Assembly (NCBI GenBank): GCA_965279405.1
Contig: OZ257157.1
Span: forward strand, 2,418,001 to 2,482,000
Direction of reading: 5' to 3'
DNA length: 64,000 bases
DNA from: CBDDIP01 sp965279405
GTDB lineage: Bacteria > Actinomycetota > Acidimicrobiia > Acidimicrobiales > Ilumatobacteraceae
The notes under the pieces are model-generated. The model had not been told where the DNA came from. It searched no databases and saw nothing but the letters and a program-made list of their open reading frames with translations. The translations under genes and the position numbers were made by a program. Each line of letters begins with the position of its first letter. Positions within the stretch are counted from its first letter, which is position 1. Shown here one piece after another: positions 1-9,092 of this stretch.

Positions 1-825
1 TCGCAGCCGTCGGTCTCGGCACACGTGCAGCAGCTCGAGCGCAGCCTCGGCGTGACGATGTTCGATCGGGACGCTGCCGGGGCGCGCCTCACCGAGCCGG
101 GCGAGCGGGTGCTGCCGTACCTGCGTGCGTTTCTCGATCAGCGCGAGGCGGTGCTGCGCGAAGCGAGCAGGATCCAGGGCGGGGCGACCTCGGTGATCCG
201 GGTCGCCGGGCATCGCACGCCGCTGGTCACCTGGCTCGTCGCTGCGCTCCCGGTGCTGCAGGGCGCGCTCGGCACGGTGCACCTGGAGACGGAGTACGTC
301 CGCGGCAACGGCTCGGCGCGGATGGTCGACGCGGGCGAGGCCGACATCGGGTTGGCGATCAACAGCAGCGAGACGCGGCCCAACCTCCCGAACGTCGAGA
401 TGATCCTGTTGAAGTCGGCGCCCACGGTGGTCTTCGCGCCGACCGGCCACCGGCTGGCTCGATCCGGCGAGATCGATGCCGCCGAGATGGCCGGTGAGAC
501 CGTCGTGTCGATCGGTGGCAGGAACGGTGTCTCCCACCGCGACGTCCACCTGGCCGGCGTCGAGCATGTGCGAACGATGTCCGCGCCCGACACCCAGGCT
601 GCGTTCGAGATCGCTCGATCGGTCGGTGGGCTCGTGTTGACCGATGCACAGTCGGCGGTGTTCGCCGATGCGGAATGGGTCTGCCTCGGCCTCCGTCGTG
701 GGATCGTGGCCGACTACGTGCTGTGTCGGCGACGCGACGCCGACCACGCGCCGGCAGCCGTCGCGCTGTGGCGGCTGCTCATCGCCCGGGCCGTCGCCGA
801 CGGCTACGGCCAGACGGTCAGCTGA
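1..825 (+). CDS. LysR-family transcriptional regulator (5' end cut by window)
   Basis: Reading from base 1 gives SQPSVSAHVQQLERSLG, the second half of a LysR winged helix-turn-helix, so the true start lies left of the window and about 30-40 N-terminal residues are missing. The rest (about residues 30-265) is a typical LysR effector-binding domain of two alpha/beta lobes. LysR proteins bind DNA as tetramers and usually control a neighbouring, often divergent, gene in response to a small ligand; the target and ligand cannot be read here. The last 8 bases overlap the 3' end of the convergent surface-protein gene. Family assignment is confident, function is not. Confidence 0.9.
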   Translation, partial: SQPSVSAHVQQLERSLGVTMFDRDAAGARLTEPGERVLPYLRAFLDQREAVLREASRIQGGATSVIRVAGHRTPLVTWLVAALPVLQGALGTVHLETEYVRGNGSARMVDAGEADIGLAINSSETRPNLPNVEMILLKSAPTVVFAPTGHRLARSGEIDAAEMAGETVVSIGGRNGVSHRDVHLAGVEHVRTMSAPDTQAAFEIARSVGGLVLTDAQSAVFADAEWVCLGLRRGIVADYVLCRRRDADHAPAAVALWRLLIARAVADGYGQTVS

Positions 826-3800
826 GCTGGCGGCGGCGCCGTCCGAGGACGATCAACGCGAGCCCACCGACGGCGGCGAGGACGGCAACGACGATGGTCG
901 TGCCGACGTCGGCGCCGGTGGCCGGCAGATGACCGTTGACCGGTGGCAGGGTGGTGGCGGCGACCACGGTGGTCGGCGGTGAGACCGCAAGCACGGTGGT
1001 CGTCGGTGCGGTCGTCTCCGGCGGCACCGGCGGACACGCCGACAGGGTGACGACGGCATCGCTGTCGACGCCGACGACGACGGTCTGCTCCGTCGATCCG
1101 TCGATGGTCCACCCGCTCAGCTGAGCGACGTCGAACCCCACCGTGTACGAGCCCGAGTGCAGCACTCGGCCGAGGGCGAATCGCCCGTTGCCGTCGGTGG
1201 CGCCCGTGGCGCCGATCGGCTCGATGGTCACCCCGATCCCCGGGATCGTCTGACCAGTCGTCGCGCACACGACCGTGGCCGTGATCCCCGATGCGACGAC
1301 GGTGACGTCGACCTCGTCGGAGCGTGCCTCGAACCCTGCGCCCGCGTAGCGCCCGGTCCAGGCGTTGGCGTAGCGATCGGCGTGGGCGTTCGCGCTGGGC
1401 AACATCGTCAGGTCGACGGCGATCTCGTCGCCTCCGGCCAGGGATTCGCTGCCGACTCGGATCGCGGTCGAGTCGGCCCAGCCAGTCGGGCAGCCGGCGG
1501 TGCCGAACTGCACAGGGTCGCACCAGATCGTCGCGCCGCCGGCGCCGTTGCTCGCGGCCGCAGGGTCGTCGTCGATGGTCGATGGCGCGGCGTTGGTGAC
1601 GCGAATCGTCAACGACGGATCGGCGACGACCGGCTGCAACGCCCAGGCGCCGTGGAACGCGGATGCCGGGTTGCGTCCGTCGGCCTGCCAGGGCAGCACG
1701 TCGATCAGGTCGACGTCGTCCAACGTCGAGTTCGACGCGTTCCGTGCGTGCAGCGTGAAGTGCACCGGATCGGTGATCTCGACCACGTCGTCCGGCGTCG
1801 ACTTCCACACGTCGAGCTGTCGGAACGGCGTTGCCGTGTGGATCGCCGCGTAGGAGGTCAGCACGCTGCCCTCCTGCGCCAGACCCTCTGCCGATCCGAC
1901 GACCGAGTTGACGAGCGTCGAGCCCGGTGGTGCGTCGGCGTCGACGCGCACCGAGTAGTGCACGGTGTACGTGGTCGGTCCCGGGGTGACGCCCCACTCC
2001 CACGTCACGTCCGATCCGACGACCGAAGCGGGGGCTGGGTCGGAGGACACCAACGACACGCCTGCCGGCAAGGTGTCGACCAGGCGGACGAAGCTGGAGG
2101 CGTTGCCGCGCAACGTCGCCGTGAGCGTGAAGTCGACGACGTCGCCGGGGACCTTGGGGAGGCCGTCATCGGTGACCTGCTTGACCACCACGAGCGATCG
2201 GTCGGCCAGCCGGACCCGATCGCCGTAGTGGACGTTGGTGTGGGCGATCGGGTCGTAGCCGGTGCTGTTCCAGCTGTCGGCCGTGCCGGTCCAGGTGGGG
2301 CCGCTCCAATCGCCGTAGGTGGCGTGCGACCAGAGGTAGCCGGCGGTCGTCGCGCCGCCGACGGCGCGCAGCGACACGAAGGCGCGCATCGCATCGTGCG
2401 GACCGAGCGGGTTGATCGCTCGCACGCGGACCTTCGTCACCGCCGGGTAGACGCCGCCTGCGGCGCCGGCGGTGGTGGACGGGTCGGTGGTCCAGCCCGT
2501 CGGCGAGTCGGCGTCGTTGCACGTGCTGTTCGACGCCGTCCACGGGCCGGTGCCGTACTCGACGACGAACGCCACCGAGTCGTCGTAGGGCGCCGTCGGG
2601 TCGCCGACGCCCGTGTCGGATGACGTCGACTGGGCGATCACCGGCCCGGAGGTCGGCACCAGCGTGGTTCCGGTCGTGTGCCCGTAGTTCGGGCCGGGGG
2701 TGGCATCGACGGTGCTGCGGATGATCGGCGGGCTGTCGACCAGCACGGTCTGTGCGGGGTCGATCATGGCGCACATCGCCGAGCCGAACGGCACTGCAGT
2801 GCCGTTCCCCGATCGGCCCATCAGCAACGCGAACTGGTCGCCGGGAACCACGACGCCATCGCCGGCGTGGTCCTGCTGGGTCTGGGTCGGGATGAAGACC
2901 GAGTGCGTCGGCTCGAGGAACGACGGCCGGGCATCGAAGTAGATCCCCGGCCCGTAGGACGGGTGGTCGACGTCCATCTCCTGGTACGAGTTGACGTAGT
3001 ACGAGTCCCAACCGCCGCAGCAGTAGTACTCGGTGATCGTCGCCTGGTCGCTGTTGTCGAACAGCGGCTCGATGCCGGCCCCGTAGTTCGAGCCGCCGGA
3101 CGCGCCGACCGGATCGAACCCGCTGACCGTCCAGCGCACGGGGAACTCACCGCCGGCGGGTGGCGGCAGGATGCTCTGGATGTAGGCCAGATCGACGAAC
3201 ACCGCCACCTGTCCGGAGAGCACGATCTTGCGCGGTGCGAGCGGGTAGCCGAGCGGGCCTTGCGTGGGGAAGTGGGACGTGCTCAGCGCCGCGCCGGAGA
3301 CGACGACGTCGATCGGTTGTCCCGGGCCCGCCTGCGTGCAGGTCCACGAGCCCGAGTCGGTGGCGGAGTCGGCCCCGGTGCCCGGGTCGCCGATCGTGCC
3401 GTACGGACGGAGCTGTGCCGCGAGGCGTTGGGGCGAGCACGGCTCGAGGGTGCCGAGCGACGGATCGGTGAAGTCGAGCAGCGTCCAATCCGGCTGCGTC
3501 GGCTGCGCGGCACCGTTGTTCTGCAGCGCGCTCAGGTCGAGCGAGAAGTGGAGGTCGGCGAGGCCGAGGGCTTCGGTGCCGCGACCGTCGTTGACCGCGA
3601 GATCGGCCTCGACCGTGATCGGGATCGAGACGACGAACCCGTTTCGCGTGCCTCCGGCGGCATCGCGAACGTCCGCCGAGAGCACCTCGCCGTTGGTCAG
3701 CGCGCTGAGGTCCCAGCGCGGCACCGCCGTGGCGACGACGTCCGGTGCGGTGTCGGTGGCGGTGGTTCCCGCCGCCGAGGCCGTGGCCGTCATCGTGACG

Positions 3801-4252
3801 ACGGAGCCATCGGCGACCGCCCCGACGAGCACGTCGACGTCGAACCCGCCGGCGATCCCGGCCGTGGACGTGGCCGCCGGCTGGCAGGTCAGCGTGTCGC
3901 CGAGCGGGGAGATCGACCCCGCCTGGCAGGCGCCCGGTACGGCGACGAACGACGCGTTGCCGGCGGTGAGCACGAGCGTCCGTGGTACCGCCGAGACGTG
4001 GTTGAACTGGTACTCGACGTGGTACCTGACCTGGTCGAGCGTTCGCACGATGGCATTCGTCGAGTCGGTGTCCAGCCCGGCGCCGGCGGCGGGATCGAAC
4101 GGGCTGGTGCCGTCGGCGACGAGCTCGACGGCGACGCCGATCTGCGGCGGCGGTGTTGCGGCGACGGCGCCGTTGCCGAGCACGCCGATGCATCCGACGG
4201 CGGCCGCGGCGAGCGACACGGTGACGAGCGCGGTGAACCTGGTGCGTTCCAT
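818..4252 (-). CDS. LPATG-anchored surface protein with DUF11-type domain
   Basis: A protein of 1144 residues with a signal peptide (residues 1-32, RTRF then a hydrophobic run ending AVA-ATPP) and a sortase signal at the C terminus: LPATG at 1109-1113, a hydrophobic helix, then GRRRRQLS. A DUF11-like adhesin domain starts near 'SLVVVKQVTDDGLP' and contains VDTLPAGVSLVSSDP; a prealbumin/SdrD-B-like fold with TIPGIGVTIEPIGATG follows just before the anchor. The central region carries a Cys-Cys-Gly-Gly turn and no catalytic motif I recognise. It is probably covalently attached to the wall by a sortase, and one is encoded at 5255-6988. It lies 11 bases downstream of the membrane protein at 4264-4833, so the two are probably one transcript. 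Ligand and role are unknown. Confidence 0.85.
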   Translation of the reverse strand: MERTRFTALVTVSLAAAAVGCIGVLGNGAVAATPPPQIGVAVELVADGTSPFDPAAGAGLDTDSTNAIVRTLDQVRYHVEYQFNHVSAVPRTLVLTAGNASFVAVPGACQAGSISPLGDTLTCQPAATSTAGIAGGFDVDVLVGAVADGSVVTMTATASAAGTTATDTAPDVVATAVPRWDLSALTNGEVLSADVRDAAGGTRNGFVVSIPITVEADLAVNDGRGTEALGLADLHFSLDLSALQNNGAAQPTQPDWTLLDFTDPSLGTLEPCSPQRLAAQLRPYGTIGDPGTGADSATDSGSWTCTQAGPGQPIDVVVSGAALSTSHFPTQGPLGYPLAPRKIVLSGQVAVFVDLAYIQSILPPPAGGEFPVRWTVSGFDPVGASGGSNYGAGIEPLFDNSDQATITEYYCCGGWDSYYVNSYQEMDVDHPSYGPGIYFDARPSFLEPTHSVFIPTQTQQDHAGDGVVVPGDQFALLMGRSGNGTAVPFGSAMCAMIDPAQTVLVDSPPIIRSTVDATPGPNYGHTTGTTLVPTSGPVIAQSTSSDTGVGDPTAPYDDSVAFVVEYGTGPWTASNSTCNDADSPTGWTTDPSTTAGAAGGVYPAVTKVRVRAINPLGPHDAMRAFVSLRAVGGATTAGYLWSHATYGDWSGPTWTGTADSWNSTGYDPIAHTNVHYGDRVRLADRSLVVVKQVTDDGLPKVPGDVVDFTLTATLRGNASSFVRLVDTLPAGVSLVSSDPAPASVVGSDVTWEWGVTPGPTTYTVHYSVRVDADAPPGSTLVNSVVGSAEGLAQEGSVLTSYAAIHTATPFRQLDVWKSTPDDVVEITDPVHFTLHARNASNSTLDDVDLIDVLPWQADGRNPASAFHGAWALQPVVADPSLTIRVTNAAPSTIDDDPAAASNGAGGATIWCDPVQFGTAGCPTGWADSTAIRVGSESLAGGDEIAVDLTMLPSANAHADRYANAWTGRYAGAGFEARSDEVDVTVVASGITATVVCATTGQTIPGIGVTIEPIGATGATDGNGRFALGRVLHSGSYTVGFDVAQLSGWTIDGSTEQTVVVGVDSDAVVTLSACPPVPPETTAPTTTVLAVSPPTTVVAATTLPPVNGHLPATGADVGTTIVVAVLAAVGGLALIVLGRRRRQLS

Positions 4253-4263
4253 CGGTGCGACGC

Positions 4264-4833
4264 TCAGGATCGCCGGGCGGACGCGGGCAGAGCGACTGGC
4301 GAGCCGTCACGTGGACGTCGCCGCATCTGCTGGACCTGGTGCCGGGACCGAAGGTGCATGACCAGGGTGGTCACCACCGCGGTGCCGGCGACCGCCACCG
4401 GCCACAGAAGTGGACCGCCGCCGATGAGCACGGCGATCACGACGAGCCCCCCGAGCAGACCGGTGGAGTTGGCGATGATCCGCGTGTCACGGGCCCGCTC
4501 GACGATCTCGCGCTGCTGGACGCGCTCCATCGTCACCCGGGCGCTGCCGACGTTGCAGCGCGGATGCGGCGACGAGGCCAGCACCTCGGACATCGTGGCA
4601 CGGTCGACGATCTCCACGTCGGAGAACCAGACCGAGGCGCGCACGGACCCGGTCTCGATGCACGGTGGATCGACGTCGAGGGCGAAGACGTGCATGCCGA
4701 CCATCACGGTCCACCGTCGACCGGTGGGCCCGAACGGTGCCATGCGCGCCGCCGACGGAGGAACGCCGAGCTCTGACAGCCGGGCAAGGGCCACCCCTTC
4801 GGCGAGGCCATGGAGAGAGAGCTCGGCAGTCAT
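4264..4833 (-). CDS. hypothetical membrane protein, two C-terminal helices
   Basis: A protein of 189 residues that I do not recognise. Residues 1-115 are soluble, with a beta-rich stretch (WTVMVGMHVFALDVDPP). Two hydrophobic helices follow at about 124-141 and 143-160, then a basic tail (HLRSRHQVQQMRRRPR). There is no signal peptide, so the N-terminal domain is likely cytoplasmic with a membrane hairpin anchor. It precedes the LPATG surface protein by 11 bases on the same strand and is probably cotranscribed with it, so a role in envelope biogenesis is possible. It starts with ATG; no strong ribosome binding site is visible. Confidence 0.65.
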   Translation of the reverse strand: MTAELSLHGLAEGVALARLSELGVPPSAARMAPFGPTGRRWTVMVGMHVFALDVDPPCIETGSVRASVWFSDVEIVDRATMSEVLASSPHPRCNVGSARVTMERVQQREIVERARDTRIIANSTGLLGGLVVIAVLIGGGPLLWPVAVAGTAVVTTLVMHLRSRHQVQQMRRRPRDGSPVALPASARRS

Positions 4834-4970
4834 GTGACCTGGACGTCGAGAGGCGAGATCGATGACGCCGCTTCACCTGCGGTGCGGTCGAGTCGCAGCG
4901 ACTCGAGGATCTCGTGCAAAACGGGGTCGACCGGCGTGATCGAACGACGATCGTGGCGTCTCTTCCGCTG

Positions 4971-5258
4971 ATGACCGACGCCGACAACCCGGGCCGGATC
5001 GGCTGGCGGCTGCGCATGGCTGCGGCCGAGCGCGGCATCTGGTCGGCCGCCGAACTGCGTCGCGCCCTGCGCGATCGCGCCGGCTACGAGCTGACGTCGG
5101 CATCGGTCAGCGCCCTGCTCACCGGCCAACCACGAGAGGTCCGCCTGGCGACGCTGGCGGCGCTGTGCCGCGCCCTCGATTGCGCGCCGAACGACCTGTT
5201 GGTCGTCCCCGCGACGGAGTCGGCCGGCCGCCGCGGCCCGGTGGTGCCACCCGCGTGA
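4971..5258 (+). CDS. small XRE/Cro-type helix-turn-helix regulator
   Basis: A protein of 95 residues from ATG 4971. The core GRIGWRLRMAAAERGIWSAAELRRAL...SVSALLTGQPREVRLATLAALCRALDCAPNDLL has the five-helix layout of Cro/C1-type (HTH_26-like) DNA-binding domains, with the recognition helix around SVSALLTGQ. A longer frame from ATG 4914 exists, but its N-terminal extension (QNGVDRRDRTT) is outside the domain, so the later start is preferred. The stop overlaps the GTG of the sortase gene (GTGA), which indicates translational coupling. Inference: a transcript-level regulator of the sortase operon and perhaps of the surface genes around it. Confidence 0.75.
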   Translation: MTDADNPGRIGWRLRMAAAERGIWSAAELRRALRDRAGYELTSASVSALLTGQPREVRLATLAALCRALDCAPNDLLVVPATESAGRRGPVVPPA

Positions 5259-6988
5259 CGTCGCACGTGGAGGATCACTCGGTTCCGTGGTCGATGTCCC
5301 GACGCCGCCTGCTCGCCGCGGCAGCGGTGGTCACGGTCGGGCGGTTGGCGATCGCCGGACGTGCAGCGGCAGCACCTCCCAGCGGCGCGTCGTACTTCAC
5401 CGCATCGTCACCGACCCGACTCGCCGACACGCGTCCGGACCAGAGCGTCGGCGGCTTCACCTACCTCGACGCCAACACGATTCGCGTCCAGGTCGCCGGG
5501 CGGGCGGGCGTCGCGGCCAACGCGACCGCTGCCGTCCTCAACATCACGATCACCGGGGCCACAGGACCCGGCTTCGTCACGGTGTCCCCGACCGGTGTTC
5601 CACGACCCGATGCATCCAGCCTCAACGTCGAACGAGTGGGCCAGACGATCGCCAACCTCGTCACGGTGCGCCTCGGGGCCGGCGGATGCGTCGACGTCTT
5701 CGTGCAGAGCTGGGCGCAGATCGTCGTCGACGTGCTCGGCGCGTACGTGCCGACCGCGGTGGCGGTCGCGGCCGGTCGCTTCGTCGGGTTCGACCAGGCG
5801 GCGCGCATCCTCGACACCCGCGGCCGCGGGACGCGAACGAGCGCCGGTCTCGTCGAGCGGGTCGCGCTTCCCGCGTCCGTGCCGACGACGGCCGCAGCGG
5901 TCGTCGTCAACCTCACCCTCACCGAGTCCGTCGGCTCGGGGTTCGTCACCGCCTTCGCCTCGAACACCACCCGTCCGGCCACGTCGAGCTTGAACAGCGA
6001 CGGCCCCGGACAGACCAGCGCCAACCAGGCGATCGTGCCGATCGGCGTCGTCGGTGGCGTCCGTTCGATCGACCTGTTCACGTCCTTGACGACGCACCTG
6101 ATCGTCGACATCGCCGGCTACATCACCGGCCCGACGGCGCTGGCCTCCACCGATGGGCTGTTCGTGCCGAGCGCGCCGACCCGCGTCCTCGACACGCGCA
6201 GCAACCCGATGTACGGGCGGATGTACGCGGGGTGGGTGGCCGAGCTCGACTTCGCGGGTCGGTCCGGCGCCTCGGCCGTCGTCGTCAACCTGACGGCCAC
6301 CGAGACGCGCGCAGCGGGGTACTTCACCGGGTACCCGGCTCGCACCCCGATTCCCGCGACGAGCAACCTGAACGCGTCGGCGCCCGGCCAGACCGTGGCC
6401 AACCACGCGATCCTGCGCACGTCCGACCGTGGCGTGGCGATCTACACGCAGTCCGGTGCACAGGTGATCGTCGACGTCGCCGGGTACTTCACGGGTTCCC
6501 CGGCGTTCGGCTACCTGCCCGCGCCGGTGAACGTCGTGCCGCCACCCCCGCCTCCGCCGCCGGTCTCCCCGTTGCCGTACCGGCTGACGGTGCCGTCGTT
6601 GGGCATCGATGTGACGGTGCTCGACGAGGTCGGTTCACGGGTGGTCGATTCGGGTCTCGTCGGCCGCTGGCCGCAGACAGGTGCGGCCACACGAACGGCG
6701 CCGAGCCACATGGTGCTCTTCGGCCACCGCACGACGCATGGCGGGATCTTCTACTGGCTGCACCTGCTCGGCCCGGGTGCGACGATGACGCTCACCGGTG
6801 CCGACGGGCAGTCGTTCACCTACGTGTACCACCACCGCAACCTGACCGGCACCAGTTCGACGACGATCTACAACGCCGGACTCAGCGCGCCGGAGCCGAG
6901 CGTGTCACTCGTGGCCTGCTCGAAGACCAACTGGCTGCCGACGAACACCAGCTACCGGATCGTGGTCACCTTCACGCTGGTGCCGTGA
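5255..6988 (+). CDS. secreted sortase with three N-terminal LDTR-type repeats
   Basis: A protein of 577 residues from GTG 5255, which overlaps the previous stop; ATG 5295 is an alternative. SRRRLLAAAAVVTVGRLAIAG is a twin-arginine-like signal. Three repeats of about 120 residues follow (roughly 40-165, 166-290, 291-420), each with an A/L-DTR start, an N-x-T/N...GQT.AN middle and a V-DV-GY/AY end. A proline linker (PPPPPPPPVSPLPY) leads to a sortase domain at about 440-577. The predicted triad is His491 (FGHRTTHGG), Cys555 (VSLVACSKTN) and Arg568 (SYRIVV). Sortases cleave LPxTG-like signals and attach proteins to the wall. Being carried by a twin-arginine signal and fused behind secreted repeats is unusual: sortases are normally about 200-300 residues with one membrane helix. 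Most like class E/F by the catalytic motifs, but the class is uncertain. Confidence 0.85.
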   Translation: MTSHVEDHSVPWSMSRRRLLAAAAVVTVGRLAIAGRAAAAPPSGASYFTASSPTRLADTRPDQSVGGFTYLDANTIRVQVAGRAGVAANATAAVLNITITGATGPGFVTVSPTGVPRPDASSLNVERVGQTIANLVTVRLGAGGCVDVFVQSWAQIVVDVLGAYVPTAVAVAAGRFVGFDQAARILDTRGRGTRTSAGLVERVALPASVPTTAAAVVVNLTLTESVGSGFVTAFASNTTRPATSSLNSDGPGQTSANQAIVPIGVVGGVRSIDLFTSLTTHLIVDIAGYITGPTALASTDGLFVPSAPTRVLDTRSNPMYGRMYAGWVAELDFAGRSGASAVVVNLTATETRAAGYFTGYPARTPIPATSNLNASAPGQTVANHAILRTSDRGVAIYTQSGAQVIVDVAGYFTGSPAFGYLPAPVNVVPPPPPPPPVSPLPYRLTVPSLGIDVTVLDEVGSRVVDSGLVGRWPQTGAATRTAPSHMVLFGHRTTHGGIFYWLHLLGPGATMTLTGADGQSFTYVYHHRNLTGTSSTTIYNAGLSAPEPSVSLVACSKTNWLPTNTSYRIVVTFTLVP

Positions 6989-6993
6989 CGCTC

Positions 6994-7035
6994 GTGTGAT
7001 CAGCCCCGTGTGATCAGCCCCGTGTGGTCAGCGCG
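6994..7035. repeat. three tandem 14-bp units between convergent genes
   Basis: The unit GTGTGATCAGCCCC occurs at 6994-7007 and 7008-7021, followed by a diverged third copy (GTGTGGTCAGCGCG) at 7022-7035. The third copy contains the stop codon of the minus-strand gene at 7028. The first two units each contain the palindrome TGATCA. The array fills the whole 39-base gap between the sortase gene and the convergent beta-helix gene. Confidence 0.85.
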
Positions 7036-8785
7036 GTGTGAGCGGCCGGCGACGGACCAACCACACCAGCGCCATGCCGAGTGCGGTCGCAGCGGCGGCT
7101 GCACCGGTCGTCATCCCGGTGCCGCTCCCTGTCGCCGGCAGGACCGCCGGTCGGATCGTGCTGGTCGTTGCGGGAGTGGTGGTCGCTGTCGTGCTGGTCG
7201 TGCTGGTCGTGCTCGTGGTCGCCGGCGGGAGCGCGTCGACGTCGACGATCGGGCACGAGAGCAGCTCCTGATCGAGCGCGACGCCGACGGACGCGGTCCC
7301 GGCGGCGACGCCCTGGACGTTGGTGGCAGCGTTGCCCTGAGCCAGCACCGCCGCCGGCGACACGGTGGCAATGGCCGTGTCGGACGACGAGAAGGCCACC
7401 AGCGGATCACCGATGCCGGCAGCGGGGTACCACACGGAGCCGAACCCGAGTGAGGGGATCGTGCCGCCGAGCCCGGTGGCCAACGACAGCGTCGCCGTCT
7501 GGCCGGCCGTGACGGTGACCGGCGCCGGGCAGGCGATCGTGATCCACGACGACGCGACTGGTGCAGCGCCGCCGACGATGCCGTTGGCGACGAGTCCTGA
7601 GCCGCCCGTGGAGCCCGGGCCGCCGTTGGCGCCCCACCAGTTGCCGTCTGCCGTCAGCGACCCGGTGACGCTGCCGGCGATGATCAGCAGGCCGGCCTCG
7701 GTGTTGGCGACGATCCGGTTGCCACTGATCGTCAGCGTGCTGTTGGGCGGGTTCACCGGGTCGTACGCATCGCGGATGCGGATGCCGCGGCGCCCGCCCG
7801 CAAACGTGTTGTCGGTGAGCACGACGTGGTCCGACGAGGCCACCGTGATGCCGTTGACGCCGGGCTCGCTGACGTAGTTGCCGGTGACGATGGCGCCGTG
7901 CACGTTCGACACGACGATGCCGTTCCCGGTGCCGTTGACGAACTGGTTGTCGGCGATCGTCAGGTTGGACGAGACGTTGGCGTTCACCGCCGGCGTGCCG
8001 TCGTAGGTGATGCCGGCGTTGTCGTTGCCGTCGAACAGGTTGTCGGTGATGACCGCGCCGTCGGAGACGAAGTCGTTGTAGATGCCGTTGCCGGCGGCGG
8101 CACCCGAGCGGTTGTTGTCGCGGAGCACGTTGGCGGTGATGGTTGCGGCGTGCCCGCTCGGGTAGATGCCGAGGGTGAAGCCGGTCAGCACCGAGTTGCG
8201 CACGTCGACGCCGGCGCTCGCCGCGGACCCGGGCATGCCGGCCGGAGCGGAGTAGTCGACGATGCCGAGCAGGTCGGACGCGGTGGTGGCCCCGGTCGAC
8301 AGGTCGACGCCGTCGAACCCGACCGGCGTCGCGCACCCGGTCGGAGACGTGGCGACGCAGTTGATCTCGAACAGCATGATCGGCGTCGTCGCCCCCGCCG
8401 GCGGATCCAGCACGACGCTCGTCGGCGCGACACGTGCCGCGGTGTTGCGTGCGTCGAGGCCGCTGTTGGCACCGACGAAGGTGACCGGTGCGCTGACGCG
8501 CAAACCGGTGAGCATCGTGAACGTGCCTGCCGGCAGGGTGATCGTGTCAGCTCCTGATCCGGCCGGGCAGCCGTCGACAGCGGTGTCCGTGTTGGCGGCC
8601 TGCACCGCCTCGCGCAGCGTGCAGTTGCCGTCGGTGGCCGGGCTCGCTGGATCCGCTGTGCTGTCGACCACGATCGTCGTGGCCGCTGCTGCCGGGTGCG
8701 GCGCACCGCTCAGCACCGACAGCGCGAACGCGCCGAGGGCAGCCGACGCGGCGATGAGGGAGGTCGACGGTCGGCGCTGCTGCAT
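7028..8785 (-). CDS. LPATG-anchored parallel beta-helix surface protein
   Basis: A protein of 585 residues from ATG 8785; a GTG at 8806 would add seven residues before the signal peptide and is less likely. A signal peptide is followed by a CSLREA-type motif (CTLREAVQAANT) and then many right-handed beta-helix turns rich in N, I and G (GNGIYNDFVSDGAVITDNLFDGNDNAGI), the fold of NosD/pectate-lyase-like proteins. A Thr-rich spacer leads to LPATG at 549-553, a hydrophobic helix and VRRRPLTPR. Such proteins bind or cleave polysaccharide, but no catalytic lyase residues can be assigned. It is probably a wall-anchored substrate of the convergent sortase at 5255-6988. Part of the sequence (after the helix) resembles an Ig-like/Big2 domain (SSDTAIATVSPAAVLA). 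Confidence 0.85.
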   Translation of the reverse strand: MQQRRPSTSLIAASAALGAFALSVLSGAPHPAAAATTIVVDSTADPASPATDGNCTLREAVQAANTDTAVDGCPAGSGADTITLPAGTFTMLTGLRVSAPVTFVGANSGLDARNTAARVAPTSVVLDPPAGATTPIMLFEINCVATSPTGCATPVGFDGVDLSTGATTASDLLGIVDYSAPAGMPGSAASAGVDVRNSVLTGFTLGIYPSGHAATITANVLRDNNRSGAAAGNGIYNDFVSDGAVITDNLFDGNDNAGITYDGTPAVNANVSSNLTIADNQFVNGTGNGIVVSNVHGAIVTGNYVSEPGVNGITVASSDHVVLTDNTFAGGRRGIRIRDAYDPVNPPNSTLTISGNRIVANTEAGLLIIAGSVTGSLTADGNWWGANGGPGSTGGSGLVANGIVGGAAPVASSWITIACPAPVTVTAGQTATLSLATGLGGTIPSLGFGSVWYPAAGIGDPLVAFSSSDTAIATVSPAAVLAQGNAATNVQGVAAGTASVGVALDQELLSCPIVDVDALPPATTSTTSTTSTTATTTPATTSTIRPAVLPATGSGTGMTTGAAAAATALGMALVWLVRRRPLTPR

Positions 8786-8877
8786 GAAGCCGACGACGTC
8801 GGCCACCGCGGTTCATGACGGCGCCGAGGCAAAGTTCCGGGGCGCGCGTTTCGAATTCCGTGGGTCTGGGCACCAGG

Positions 8878-9069
8878 ATGGATGCACGCGAGTCCGCCCC
8901 CCGGGCCGCCGACCCCACGATGAACCGCGACGACCCGTCCAACAACCCGACCGGCACCCGAGGCACGGCGCGTCTCGCCTCGATCCGGGCGCGCTTGGTC
9001 GCCCCGTTGCGTCGTGAGTGGTTCAGCGAGCTCGGTGCGTTCGGCGACGACTTCTTCAGCGACGACTGA
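8878..9069 (+). CDS. small hypothetical protein
   Basis: A 63-residue frame from ATG 8878 (63 bases further upstream another ATG is in frame). The sequence is Arg-rich in the middle (ARLASIRARLVAPLRREWF) and ends in an acidic tail (GAFGDDFFSDD), which reads like a real short protein, not an antisense shadow, and no gene overlaps it on the other strand. It sits alone between two minus-strand surface-protein genes, with a weak AGG just before the ATG. I do not recognise it and cannot suggest a function. Confidence 0.45.
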   Translation: MDARESAPRAADPTMNRDDPSNNPTGTRGTARLASIRARLVAPLRREWFSELGAFGDDFFSDD

Positions 9070-9092
9070 CCCAGCCCGGGTTCAGCGTCGGG

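Noticed and set aside
804..2003. Long minus-strand frame of 399 residues in another frame of the surface protein
   Set aside because: Arg-rich, low-complexity product typical of a shifted frame in GC-rich coding DNA; the 818-4252 frame has signal peptide, domains and LPATG.
2678..4837. 719-residue plus-strand frame opposite the first surface gene
   Set aside because: Antisense shadow: its product is full of R, V, D and G with no domain, and it has no ribosome-binding site.
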